Below, piece by piece: positions 33,967-42,422 of a DNA stretch of 64,000 bases. The translations under genes were made by a program, and so were the position numbers. The notes under the pieces are model-generated. The model was not told the DNA's origin, searched no databases, and saw only the letters and a program-made list of their open reading frames with translations. The DNA is taken from positions 2,542,001-2,606,000 of the forward strand of contig NZ_CP022823.1 in the NCBI RefSeq assembly GCF_002269255.1. The letters run 5' to 3'. The DNA is from Klebsiella quasivariicola. Its GTDB lineage: Bacteria > Pseudomonadota > Gammaproteobacteria > Enterobacterales > Enterobacteriaceae. How positions within the stretch are numbered: position 1 is the first letter of the stretch; the number at the start of each line of letters is the position of its first letter.

Positions 33967-34980
33967 ATGACGTACGCGGTCGAGTTTCAGAATGTATCGC
34001 GTCTGTACGGCGATGTGCGGGCGGTGGATGGGGTCAGCATTGGCATCCGCGACGGCGAATTTTTCTCGATGCTGGGTCCCTCCGGCTCGGGAAAAACCAC
34101 CTGTCTGCGGCTGATCGCCGGATTCGAACAGCTCTCTGGCGGCACTATCCGTATTTTTGGTCAGCCGGCCAGTGAGCTGCCGCCCTGGCAACGGGATGTG
34201 AATACCGTGTTCCAGGACTACGCGCTGTTTCCCCATATGTCGATCCTCGACAACGTCGCCTATGGTCTGATGGTCAAAGGGATGGCGAAGAAAGCGCGCT
34301 ATGCCCGCGCCCAGGAGGCGCTGGAAAAAGTGGCCCTCGGCTTTGCCCATCAGCGTAAACCTTCGCAGCTTTCCGGCGGCCAGCGGCAGCGGGTCGCTAT
34401 TGCCAGAGCACTGGTGAACCAGCCGCGGGTGTTGCTACTCGACGAGCCGCTGGGCGCCCTGGATTTAAAGCTGCGCGAGCAGATGCAGGTGGAGCTGAAA
34501 AAGCTGCAGCAATCGCTGGGGATCACCTTCATTTTTGTTACTCACGACCAGAGCGAAGCGCTGTCGATGTCGGACCGCGTGGCGGTGTTTAACAACGGGC
34601 GTATCGAGCAGGTCGACGCCCCGCAGGCGCTCTATCTGCACCCGAAGACCGCCTTTGTCGCTGGCTTTGTCGGCACCGCCAACGTCTTTGAAGCCGAGGC
34701 GGCCAGGCGATTGTGCGGTATGCCGGGCAGCTGGTCGCTGCGTCCGGAGCATGTTCGCCTGCAGAGCGGCGGCGAGGTGGAGGTGCAAGGCGTGGTGCAG
34801 GCGGTGCAGTATCAGGGGGCGGCGACGCGGATCGAGCTCCGTCTGGCGGATGGCGACAAACTGCTGGTCAGCCAGGCCAATATTGATGGTGCTGCGGCGG
34901 CCAGCGTACCGCGAACCGGACAAACGGTACTGGCTTCCTGGGCGCGGTCGGCGATGACCCCGCTGGAAAGCGGAGGCTGA
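33967..34980 (+). CDS. ydcT: YdcT, ABC transporter ATPase
   Basis: A 337-residue ATP-binding subunit of a putative polyamine/GABA-related importer. Walker A GPSGSGKTT (near 37-45), Q-loop FQDYALFPHM, signature LSGGQRQRVAIARAL, Walker B VLLLDEPLGALD and the switch His in VTHDQSEAL are all intact. The C-terminal ~90 residues form the TOBE regulatory domain typical of PotA-like ATPases. It starts 16 bases after ydcS, behind GGGAGG. Confidence 0.95.
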   Translation: MTYAVEFQNVSRLYGDVRAVDGVSIGIRDGEFFSMLGPSGSGKTTCLRLIAGFEQLSGGTIRIFGQPASELPPWQRDVNTVFQDYALFPHMSILDNVAYGLMVKGMAKKARYARAQEALEKVALGFAHQRKPSQLSGGQRQRVAIARALVNQPRVLLLDEPLGALDLKLREQMQVELKKLQQSLGITFIFVTHDQSEALSMSDRVAVFNNGRIEQVDAPQALYLHPKTAFVAGFVGTANVFEAEAARRLCGMPGSWSLRPEHVRLQSGGEVEVQGVVQAVQYQGAATRIELRLADGDKLLVSQANIDGAAAASVPRTGQTVLASWARSAMTPLESGG

Positions 34981-34981
34981 G

Positions 34982-35911
34982 ATGACCATGGCGTTGATTC
35001 CTGCGCAGAGCGGACGCGTATCGGGGATGTTCTGGCGCCGGCCGGCGCTGGGCCTGTTTTTACTGCTGATCGGGCCGCTGATGTGGTTTGGCATCGTCTA
35101 TCTGGGATCGCTGCTGACCCTGCTGTGGCAGAGCATTTATACTTTTGACGACTTCACCATGTCGGTGACCAGTGACTTCACGCTGGCGAATCTGCGGGCG
35201 CTGTTCAACCCCGCCAACTACGACATTATTGTGCGTACCCTGGTGATGGCGCTGTGTGTCACTCTCGCCAGCGCCATTCTGGCGCTGCCGATGGCCTGGT
35301 ATATGGCGCGTTACACCAGCGGCAAAATGAAGGCTTTCTTTTATATCGCGGTGATGCTGCCGATGTGGGCCAGCTATATCGTCAAAGCCTACGCGTGGGT
35401 GCTGCTGCTGGCGAAAGATGGCGTGGCGCAGTGGTTCCTCGGCCATCTGGGTCTGGAAGGGGCTCTGAACGCGCTGTTGAGCGTTCCGGCGGTTGGCGGT
35501 AACACCTTGTCCACCTCCGGTCTTGGACGCTTTCTGGTGTTCGTCTACATCTGGCTGCCGTTTATGATCCTGCCGGTACAGGCGGCGCTGGAGCGCATTC
35601 CGGGGTCGTTGCTGCAGGCTTCGGCCGATCTTGGCGCGACGCCACGGCAGACCTTCCGCCATGTGGTGCTGCCGCTGGCCATTCCCGGCATTGCCGCCGG
35701 GTCAATCTTCACCTTTTCCCTGACCCTGGGCGACTTTATCGTACCGCAGCTGGTCGGCCCGCCGGGGTACTTCATTGGCAATATGGTTTATTCGCAGCAG
35801 GGGGCGATCGGCAACATGCCGATGGCGGCGGCGTTCACCCTGGTACCTATCGTATTAATTGCCCTCTATCTGGCGTTCGTGAAACGTCTGGGAGCCTTCG
35901 ATGCACTCTGA
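34982..35911 (+). CDS. ydcU: YdcU, ABC transporter permease
   Basis: A 309-residue inner-membrane permease of the PotB class with six hydrophobic helices. The EAA loop that contacts the ATPase is LLQASADLGATPRQTFRHVVLPLAIPGIAAG (near 205-235). It begins directly after the ydcT stop and overlaps ydcV by 11 bases. Confidence 0.94.
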   Translation: MTMALIPAQSGRVSGMFWRRPALGLFLLLIGPLMWFGIVYLGSLLTLLWQSIYTFDDFTMSVTSDFTLANLRALFNPANYDIIVRTLVMALCVTLASAILALPMAWYMARYTSGKMKAFFYIAVMLPMWASYIVKAYAWVLLLAKDGVAQWFLGHLGLEGALNALLSVPAVGGNTLSTSGLGRFLVFVYIWLPFMILPVQAALERIPGSLLQASADLGATPRQTFRHVVLPLAIPGIAAGSIFTFSLTLGDFIVPQLVGPPGYFIGNMVYSQQGAIGNMPMAAAFTLVPIVLIALYLAFVKRLGAFDAL

Positions 35912-36707
35912 TCGCGCACCCTGGTATCTGCAACTGGCGACCTGGGGGGGCGTGGTGTTCCTCCACTTTCCGCTGCTGATCATCGCCATCTATGCTTTTA
36001 ATACCGAGGATGCGGCCTTCAGCTTTCCGCCGCAGGGGCTGACGCTACGCTGGTTTAGCGAGGTCGCAGGGCGCAGCGATATCCTCGAGTCCGTGACGTT
36101 GTCACTTAAAATTGCCGCCCTGTCGACTGCTATTGCCTTAGTCCTTGGCACGCTGGCTGCAGGTGCCCTGTGGCGCAGCACTTTTTTTGGCAAGAATGCG
36201 GTATCGCTACTGCTGTTATTACCCATTGCCCTGCCGGGGATCATTACCGGCCTGGCGCTCCTGACGGCGTTTAAAGCCGTCGGTCTCGAGCCTGGGCTAC
36301 TGACCATTGTAGTGGGGCACGCGACCTTCTGCGTGGTGGTGGTGTTTAACAACGTCATCGCCCGCTTCCGCCGGACGTCGTGGAGCCTGGTAGAAGCCTC
36401 GATGGACCTGGGGGCGACCGGCTGGCAGACCTTTCGCTACGTGGTGTTGCCCAACCTGGGGTCGGCGCTGCTGGCGGGGGGAATGCTGGCATTCGCCCTG
36501 TCATTTGATGAAATTATCGTCACCACGTTTACCGCGGGGCATGAACGCACCTTGCCGCTGTGGCTACTGAATCAGCTGGGGCGGCCGCGCGATGTGCCCG
36601 TCACCAACGTTGTCGCGCTGTTGGTGATGCTGGTAACAACCATACCAATCTTAGGGGCCTGGTGGCTCACCCGCGACGGCGATAACGACGCCGGAAACGG
36701 GAAATAA
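35901..36707 (+). CDS. ydcV: YdcV, ABC transporter permease
   Basis: A 268-residue PotC-class permease with six helices; the EAA loop is LVEASMDLGATGWQTFRYVVLPNLGSALLAG (near 165-195). It overlaps the end of ydcU by 11 bases and is followed after about 20 bases by patD, so the transporter and the aldehyde dehydrogenase are one operon. Confidence 0.94.
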   Translation: MHSDRAPWYLQLATWGGVVFLHFPLLIIAIYAFNTEDAAFSFPPQGLTLRWFSEVAGRSDILESVTLSLKIAALSTAIALVLGTLAAGALWRSTFFGKNAVSLLLLLPIALPGIITGLALLTAFKAVGLEPGLLTIVVGHATFCVVVVFNNVIARFRRTSWSLVEASMDLGATGWQTFRYVVLPNLGSALLAGGMLAFALSFDEIIVTTFTAGHERTLPLWLLNQLGRPRDVPVTNVVALLVMLVTTIPILGAWWLTRDGDNDAGNGK

Positions 36708-36729
36708 AACCATGAAACAGGATAATGCT

Positions 36730-38157
36730 ATGCAACACAACCTATTGATAAACGGTAAGTTAGTGGCAGGTGAAGGCGAAAAGGTGCCGGTATACAACCC
36801 TGCAACCGGCGATGTGATCCTGGAGATTGCCGAAGCGACAGCGGCCCAGGTCGATGCCGCCGTTGAGGCGGCGGATCGGGCATTTGAAGCCTGGAGCCAG
36901 ACAACGCCGAAAACGCGTTCGGAATGTTTACTGAAGCTGGCGGATGTCATCGTGGCGCAGGCGGAGACCCTGGCGCAGCTGGAGTCGCTGAACTGCGGCA
37001 AGCCGCTGCACTGCGTGATCAACGATGAGCTGCCGGCCATTGCGGATGTCTTCCGCTTCTTCGCCGGCGCCGCCCGCTGCCTGCCGGGAATGGCTGCCGG
37101 AGAGTATCTGGAAGGACATACCTCAATGATTCGCCGTGATCCGGTGGGCGTGGTGGCTTCCATTGCCCCGTGGAACTACCCGCTAATGATGGCGGCCTGG
37201 AAGCTGGCCCCGGCGCTGGCGGCGGGCAACTGTGTGGTGATCAAACCTTCAGAAATCACCCCGCTGACGGCGCTGAAGCTGGCAGAGCTGGCAAAAGATA
37301 TTTTCCCGGAGGGGGTGATCAACGTGCTGTTTGGCCGCGGCAAAACGGTGGGCGATCCGCTGACCGCCCACGCGAAAGTGCGGATGGTTTCCCTGACCGG
37401 ATCGATTGCCACCGGAGCCCATATTATCGGCCATACCGCCTCGTCGATTAAACGTACCCACATGGAGCTGGGGGGGAAGGCGCCGGTCATCGTCTTTGAC
37501 GACGCGGATATTGATGCGGTGGTCGACGGGGTACGGACTTTCGGTTTTTACAACGCTGGTCAGGACTGCACAGCCGCCTGCCGGATCTACGCCCAGCAGG
37601 GCATTTATGAGCAGCTGGTGGAGAAGCTGGGCGCGGCGGTGGCCAGCCTGAAAATGGGCGCGCCGGAGGACGCCGCTACCGAGCTGGGGCCGCTCAGTTC
37701 GCTGGCCCATCTCGAACGCGTCAGCGCGGCGGTAGAAGCCGCCAGGGCGCAGCCGCATATTAAAGTGGTCACCGGCGGCAGTCGGGCTGACGGCGCGGGT
37801 TATTACTTCCAGCCGACGCTCCTCGCTGGCGCCCGGCAGGAGGACGCTATTGTCCAGCGGGAAGTGTTTGGCCCGGTGGTTAGCGTGACGCCTTTCAGCG
37901 ATGAAGCGCAGGCCCTGAGCTGGGCGAATGACTCTCAGTATGGTCTGGCCTCCTCGGTATGGACGAAAGATGTCGGTCGCGCCCATCGTCTTAGCGCCAG
38001 GCTGCAGTACGGCTGCACCTGGGTCAATACCCACTTTACGCTGGTGAGCGAAATGCCGCACGGTGGTCAGAAGCTGTCGGGCTACGGCAAGGACATGTCG
38101 ATGTATGGCCTGGAAGATTACACCGTGGTTCGCCACGTGATGGTGAAGCATGGCTAA
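36730..38157 (+). CDS. patD: Gamma-aminobutyraldehyde dehydrogenase PatD (YdcW)
   Basis: About 475 residues. It oxidises 4-aminobutanal to GABA with NAD+ in putrescine breakdown. ALDH motifs present: SIAPWNYPLMMAAWK, SLTGSIATG (NAD binding), MELGGKAPVIVFDDAD (general base Glu) and AGQDCTAACRIY (nucleophile Cys near 285). The start at 36730 gives MQHNLLINGKL, as in E. coli; an in-frame ATG at 36712 is also possible and has a weak site. Placement after ydcSTUV supports import and oxidation of a polyamine-derived substrate. Confidence 0.95.
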   Translation: MQHNLLINGKLVAGEGEKVPVYNPATGDVILEIAEATAAQVDAAVEAADRAFEAWSQTTPKTRSECLLKLADVIVAQAETLAQLESLNCGKPLHCVINDELPAIADVFRFFAGAARCLPGMAAGEYLEGHTSMIRRDPVGVVASIAPWNYPLMMAAWKLAPALAAGNCVVIKPSEITPLTALKLAELAKDIFPEGVINVLFGRGKTVGDPLTAHAKVRMVSLTGSIATGAHIIGHTASSIKRTHMELGGKAPVIVFDDADIDAVVDGVRTFGFYNAGQDCTAACRIYAQQGIYEQLVEKLGAAVASLKMGAPEDAATELGPLSSLAHLERVSAAVEAARAQPHIKVVTGGSRADGAGYYFQPTLLAGARQEDAIVQREVFGPVVSVTPFSDEAQALSWANDSQYGLASSVWTKDVGRAHRLSARLQYGCTWVNTHFTLVSEMPHGGQKLSGYGKDMSMYGLEDYTVVRHVMVKHG

Positions 38158-38326
38158 CGTGTTGCCGGTTAAGCGCCAGGCGATTATTTCGCCACGGGTG
38201 TGTTAGTTCGCTAATAGTCACAATGGCAAGAAAGGTCAAAACTCAATGCCGGGGATATGAGATTATTCTTATGCCCCTTCAAGAGCTAAGCCATCGTGAG
38301 TGCCGGAGATAAGCGCCGGATGGGGA

Positions 38327-38425
38327 CCGCCAATCACCCTGGGCGCACAGCGCCCGGCGGGTGGGGCGGGAACATCGCTATTCGCGAACAAATATCGGCC
38401 CCTGCCTGCTGGCAGGGGCTTTTTT
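38327..38425 (+). ncRNA. Structured RNA candidate ending in a strong terminator
   Basis: This lies in the 940-base gene-poor stretch after patD. Nested inverted repeats CCGCC(CACCC(GGGCG-loop-CGCCC)GGGTG)GGCGG at 38327-38369 predict a compact compound hairpin. At 38398-38425 follows an excellent intrinsic terminator (GCCCCTGCC-TGCT-GGCAGGGGC then seven T residues). It could be the 3' part of a small RNA or the end of the patD mRNA. No promoter is clear and I recognise no known RNA family. Confidence 0.4.
38398..38425 (+). terminator. Strong Rho-independent terminator
   Basis: A 9-bp perfect GC-rich stem with a TGCT loop and a run of seven T residues, 240 bases downstream of patD. Confidence 0.88.
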
Positions 38426-38491
38426 GTATCCGTAGTTGCGGTAGAAGGGCTGAGGCCTCGATGGAGCAGAGCGGCATCACATCGTTGCCTT

Positions 38492-38614
38492 TCAGTGCCG
38501 GTTTTTTTTACTCGGCAAGCTGGCGCTGCGCCGATCCCGTATATAGGAAATAAGATTATACACCGCCGCGATCAGCAGGATCAGCGCGATGACCAGCGTG
38601 ATGATTCCGGACAT
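38492..38614 (-). CDS. Small single-helix membrane protein (40 aa)
   Basis: ATG at 38614 after GAGGTGG encodes MSGIITLVIALILLIAAVYN and a basic tail (SYIRDRRSASLPSKKNRH). One N-terminal transmembrane helix with a positively charged cytosolic end is the classic form of enterobacterial small membrane proteins. I do not recognise a named family. The 480 bases to its right (38615-39097) hold no convincing gene. Confidence 0.6.
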   Translation of the reverse strand: MSGIITLVIALILLIAAVYNLISYIRDRRSASLPSKKNRH

Positions 38615-39103
38615 ATCCACCTCGAATTTATCAAGCGCCGTAGCGCAAAAACATTACCAATAGTTATGAATGTAAGTATTATCTCAGGGCAAGGCAAATG
38701 ATATTTATTGTCATTTAGCGCCTTCTGTCGCGCATATTTGCCGCAAAAAAGCGTGAAGGGTTTATGTTACAACGGCTTGAATCTAGCCTTTCTCCGGTTA
38801 AGGATCTGCCGGGCGGGGGAATAATCGCACCATTAGTCAACTTTTCGGGCGCCATTACCTCGCGGTCGACATAAGCGTCGGGATATTTTAATTGTCGGTT
38901 GTCGCCGGTCGTGGGTTGCCGAAATCTATTTCGGGATTAATAATAAGGTTTTTATATTAGCGGTCCTTGCAGGATATTTGTTCTCACTCTCGCATATTCC
39001 ATCGCTGAGGCCGAAATGCCGCCCGCAGCGCCGCCAGGTTTGACTTTACAACATCCGTCATGCGATCATTTACCGCATATTAGATTTTAACGTTGATGTG
39101 GCT

Positions 39104-39355
39104 GTGAAAATTTTTGCTTTTATTTTATTGGCTATCGGCATCCTGACGCTGAGCTATGGTAATGCCCCGGCGAAACGTATCCAGAGCTGTGAGAACACCG
39201 GCGTGGAGCAGGCCGTTTGCGCCGCCGCCGAATGGGATAGTGAAAACGTTAATGTTCTGCCGCGCTATAACCCCAGTTTGAATAAGGAAATAGCGGCCGG
39301 GCCGTTAGCCCCCACCGCTCGGCAGCAAAATATCGATTCTGTTGTTCGCGCGTAA
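39104..39355 (+). CDS. Small exported or membrane-anchored protein, unknown
   Basis: About 83 residues from a GTG at 39104 (VKIFAFILLAIGILTLSYG); another GTG six bases upstream is equally possible and neither has a good ribosome binding site. An N-terminal hydrophobic segment is followed by a polar domain with two cysteines (SCENTGVEQAVC) that could pair in the periplasm. A strong terminator directly after the stop supports a real gene. Confidence 0.6.
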   Translation: MKIFAFILLAIGILTLSYGNAPAKRIQSCENTGVEQAVCAAAEWDSENVNVLPRYNPSLNKEIAAGPLAPTARQQNIDSVVRA

Positions 39356-39382
39356 AAAAGCAGCCCTGGAGGCTGCTTTTTT
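39354..39382. terminator. Bidirectional terminator
   Basis: AGCAGCC-CTGGA-GGCTGCT is flanked by AAAAA on the left and TTTTTT on the right, between the gene ending at 39355 and yncL, which runs towards it. Confidence 0.9.
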
Positions 39383-39406
39383 AGGTTTCGTTGCTGAGTA
39401 AAATGA

Positions 39407-39499
39407 TTAAAACCAGCCAAATCTTACGGACAGCAGGCTGATAAGCGCAAACGCGGCGCAGACATTAATCAGAATGACGGTTTTACTGGAGACATCCAT
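39407..39499 (-). CDS. yncL: Small membrane protein YncL
   Basis: Thirty codons from ATG at 39499: MDVSSKTVILINVCAAFALI then SLLSVRFGWF. It closely resembles the E. coli stress-related single-helix protein YncL, which has the same VSS-TVVLIN start and RFGWF end and the same neighbourhood near ortT. AAGGTGG precedes the start. It shares the terminator at 39354-39382. Confidence 0.82.
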   Translation of the reverse strand: MDVSSKTVILINVCAAFALISLLSVRFGWF

Positions 39500-39694
39500 A
39501 ACGCCACCTTAATGAGTAAGTCCCTAAAGGTATAGTACGGCGCCTGCGGTTGCGCTATCGGATTAAGACGAATCAGGCTTTATTCTGAATATTCAGCCTG
39601 TTTCTGAAATTGTTATACAGGTATCTCTGAATCACGACGTCATGGCAGATAATCATTCCACCATGGAACGCCCCTCAGGGAAGGAAGGACAAGA

Positions 39695-39868
39695 ATGACG
39701 TTATATCAAAAAATGCTGGTGTTTTACGCCATTATGGGCGTGATATGCGCCGTGATTAGCTGGTTTTTAACCAAAGAGAGCTGGGTGATCCGTTTGCTGG
39801 CTGCGCTATTGATCGGGGCGACCTGGCCGTTCAGTTTCCCGATGGCGCTGCTGGTCTCGCTGTTTTAA
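39695..39868 (+). CDS. ortT: OrtT, orphan toxin / small membrane protein (YdcX)
   Basis: A 57-residue protein with two hydrophobic helices, starting MTLYQKMLVFYAIMGVI and ending in the conserved GATWPFSFPMALLVSLF. Length and both ends match E. coli OrtT, which damages the membrane and lowers growth when stringent-response-related antimicrobials act, and has no cognate antitoxin. AAGGAAGGAC lies just upstream. Confidence 0.87.
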   Translation: MTLYQKMLVFYAIMGVICAVISWFLTKESWVIRLLAALLIGATWPFSFPMALLVSLF

Positions 39869-39908
39869 CCTTCTGGCCGCTGCGGGCAGAAAAGGGTAGC
39901 GGAAAGGG

Positions 39909-39940
39909 TAAGGTTACTGTATAAAAAACCAGTAACCTTA
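39909..39940. promoter_or_regulatory. 11-bp perfect inverted repeat upstream of a hydrolase gene
   Basis: TAAGGTTACTG, ten bases (TATAAAAAAC), CAGTAACCTTA. It ends 16 bases before the hydrolase start codon. The AT-rich spacer could act as a -10. There is no T-run after it, so an operator is more likely than a terminator. Confidence 0.5.
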
Positions 39941-39956
39941 TCATGGAGGCATGCAG

Positions 39957-40706
39957 GTGAACGGTTTCTTTTCGTCCGCTGCTGGCGCCACGCTGCGCTG
40001 GTTCGATCTCCCGGGAGAGGGCCTTCCGGTGGTATTTATCCACGGCCTCGGCTGTGCGTCATCTTACGATTATCCCCGCGTTGTCAGCGATCCCGCCCTG
40101 GGCGGGCGGCGCAAAATACTCATCGATCTGCCGGGTTTTGGCTACAGTGACAAACCGCAGGGATTTAGTTACAACATACATGATCAGGCTGTCGTCGTGG
40201 AGCAGCTCCTCAGCCACCTGCGCCTGCAGCGCTTCGCGCTGTTCGGGCATAGCATGGGCGGAAGTGTTGCCATCGAAGCGGCGGGGCTGCTGGGCGAGCG
40301 GGTGACCACGCTGCTGGTCTCCGAACCAAACCTGTTTGCCGGCGGCGGCGAATACAGCAGGCGCATTGCGGCGCAATCCGAAGCGGCTTTTATCGCCGAA
40401 GGCTATGCCAGGCTGCTGGCTGAAGAGCGCTCACCGTGGGCCGGCTGTTTGCAAAACAGCGCGCCCTGGGCCGTCTGGCGGGCCGCCAGCAGCCTGATAC
40501 GTGGCAGCGACACGCCCTGGTTTACCCAGCTCTGTCGGTTACGCTGTCAGAAACGACTGATTGTCGGCGAGCTGTCGCTGCCTTATGCCGATATCGACCT
40601 GATGCAGGCGCAAGGCATCCCGGTCGGGATTGTGCCCCACGCGGGGCACTCGATGGCGTGGGAAAACCCGGAGGGGCTGGCGCAGCTTATCGCCAGCCAC
40701 GGTTAA
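39957..40706 (+). CDS. Alpha/beta-fold hydrolase
   Basis: About 249 residues. I favour the GTG at 39957 because GGAGG is seven bases upstream; the ATG at 39951 is only one base from it. The fold shows VVFIHGLGCASSYD (oxyanion region), GFGYSDKP, nucleophile elbow LFGHSMGGSVAIEAAG (Ser near 103), and catalytic His in VPHAGHSMAWENP. The substrate is unknown. It is convergent with an aldehyde dehydrogenase gene and may be controlled through the inverted repeat upstream. Confidence 0.85.
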   Translation: MNGFFSSAAGATLRWFDLPGEGLPVVFIHGLGCASSYDYPRVVSDPALGGRRKILIDLPGFGYSDKPQGFSYNIHDQAVVVEQLLSHLRLQRFALFGHSMGGSVAIEAAGLLGERVTTLLVSEPNLFAGGGEYSRRIAAQSEAAFIAEGYARLLAEERSPWAGCLQNSAPWAVWRAASSLIRGSDTPWFTQLCRLRCQKRLIVGELSLPYADIDLMQAQGIPVGIVPHAGHSMAWENPEGLAQLIASHG

Positions 40707-40719
40707 GGGAATACCGGCG

Positions 40720-42153
40720 TCAGAAAGGAAGTTCGCGGGGCTGGGTCTGGAGGGTTATCCAGCGCAGCTCGGTGAACTCCGCGATACCGGCCCGGCCACC
40801 GAAGCGGCCATAGCCGGAGGCTTTGCAGCCGCCAAACGGCATTTGCGCCTCATCGTGAACCGTTGGGCCATTGATATGGCAAATGCCGGTCTGCAGGCGT
40901 TGCGCCACGTTCCACGCTCTGGCGCTGTCACGGCTGTAGACCGCCGCGGACAACCCATATTCGCTGTCGTTGGCTACGGTCAGCGCCTCTTCCTCGTTAT
41001 TGACGCGAATAATCGCTTTTACCGGCCCGAAGGACTCTTCGCGCCACAATCGCATCTCCTGTGTGACACCGTCCAGTAAGGTTGGAGGCATGTAAGTATC
41101 GCTGGCTTTCCCGCCGGTTAACAGACGAGCGCCTTTGGCTAACGCGTCGTCGATTAATGCATTGCAGCGGGTAATGGTGTTCATATCGACTACCGGGCCC
41201 GTGAGGCTGATGGGCAGGGCGGCGGCGCGTTTGGCCAGCAACGGAATAAAGGTTTCCGCCACGGCGTTGTCAACAATAATGCGTTCGGTGGACATACAGA
41301 TCTGCCCGGCGTTGGCGAAGGCGCCAAAAATGGCCCCAGCCGCGGCTTGCTCGATATCGGCATCGTCCAGCACCAGCAGCGGCGCCTTACCGCCGAGTTC
41401 CAGTACCGCTGGCTTGAGATGTTGCCCGCAGGTGCGGGCGATAATCCGCCCCACCGGCGTGGAGCCGGTAAAGTTAACCCGCCGTACCGCCGGATGGGCA
41501 ATGAGCGACTCCACCAGCGCCGGGGCATCCTCAGGCGCGCAGGTAAGGTAGTTGACCACGCCCGGCGGGAAGCCCGCTGCGTCAAGAGCGTCAATAATCA
41601 GTCCCTGTGTGGCTGGCGACAGCTCGGCGCCCATAAGGATCACCGTGTTTCCGCAGGCCAACGGCGTCGCCAGCGCCCGGGTGGCGAGGATCAGCGGTGC
41701 GTTCCACGGCGCCATGCCCAGCACCACGCCGGCCCCCTGGCGGACGCCCATCGCCAGGTTTCCCGGCACGTTAGAGGGGATGATCTGTCCTTCAATCTGG
41801 GTGGTGAGGGCTGCCGCCTCCCGCAGAATATCCGCTGCCAGATGGACGTTAAACCCCGCCCAATGGGCGGTCGCGCCGGTCTCTGCCGCCATAGCGGCGA
41901 TAAATTTAGCCTCGCGCAACAGCATATGTTCCGCCGCGTCGAGCAGTAAGCGACGCCGTTCCGCCGGGGGCGTATCACGCCAGCGTGGGAAGGCGCTGGC
42001 CGCGGCTTCGACGCAGCGTTTAGCGTCGGCGAGGCTGGCGGCAGCGGCCACCGAGGCCACATCGTCGTGGGCAGGGTGGCGGCGGGTAAAGGTGCGGCGG
42101 TCTTCGGCATCGTGCCACTGGCCGTTAAGGTACAAATTGCAGGTGATTGTCAT
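40720..42153 (-). CDS. Aldehyde dehydrogenase, salicylaldehyde/vanillin type
   Basis: A 477-residue NAD-dependent ALDH. Motifs: GMAPWNAPLILATRALATPLACGN, NFTGSTPVGRIIA, LELGGKAPLLVLDDAD (Glu base) and ANAGQICMSTERI (Cys nucleophile near 284). The WNAPL and STERI patterns are typical of salicylaldehyde and vanillin dehydrogenases rather than betaine or GABA-aldehyde enzymes. This would fit aromatic metabolism with the pca genes 30 kb away, but the link is only thematic. Alone on its strand. Confidence 0.87.
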   Translation of the reverse strand: MTITCNLYLNGQWHDAEDRRTFTRRHPAHDDVASVAAAASLADAKRCVEAAASAFPRWRDTPPAERRRLLLDAAEHMLLREAKFIAAMAAETGATAHWAGFNVHLAADILREAAALTTQIEGQIIPSNVPGNLAMGVRQGAGVVLGMAPWNAPLILATRALATPLACGNTVILMGAELSPATQGLIIDALDAAGFPPGVVNYLTCAPEDAPALVESLIAHPAVRRVNFTGSTPVGRIIARTCGQHLKPAVLELGGKAPLLVLDDADIEQAAAGAIFGAFANAGQICMSTERIIVDNAVAETFIPLLAKRAAALPISLTGPVVDMNTITRCNALIDDALAKGARLLTGGKASDTYMPPTLLDGVTQEMRLWREESFGPVKAIIRVNNEEEALTVANDSEYGLSAAVYSRDSARAWNVAQRLQTGICHINGPTVHDEAQMPFGGCKASGYGRFGGRAGIAEFTELRWITLQTQPRELPF

Positions 42154-42422
42154 AATGGAAACCTCTTGTTCTGCGGTTTTCCCAGTGTACCGGGCGGCAC
42201 TGACGGTAAGCGTGAGCCGGGCGGTTATCGCACAATTTTTTGCAGGAATTCAGAGCGGCTCACACCCACCCGGCGCTGTCTGGCGGAAAAAACAGCGCGA
42301 TGCCGATAAAAACAACACATTCAGCGTGATTAGCATAAGGTGATAGCCATTGATTATTTGCCCGGGGCGAGGGGCTGTGCTGTTATTACGCTTCTTATAA
42401 TCAATAATCAGGACTTATAACC

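Noticed and set aside
38296..38701. Plus-strand ORFs of 85 and 133 codons after patD
   Set aside because: They run through a strong hairpin-terminator and opposite the 40-aa membrane-protein gene; the translations show no signal or domain.
38764..38874. 36-codon ORF starting MLQRLESSLSPVK
   Set aside because: Weak ribosome binding site and no hydrophobic or conserved feature; too little support to list.
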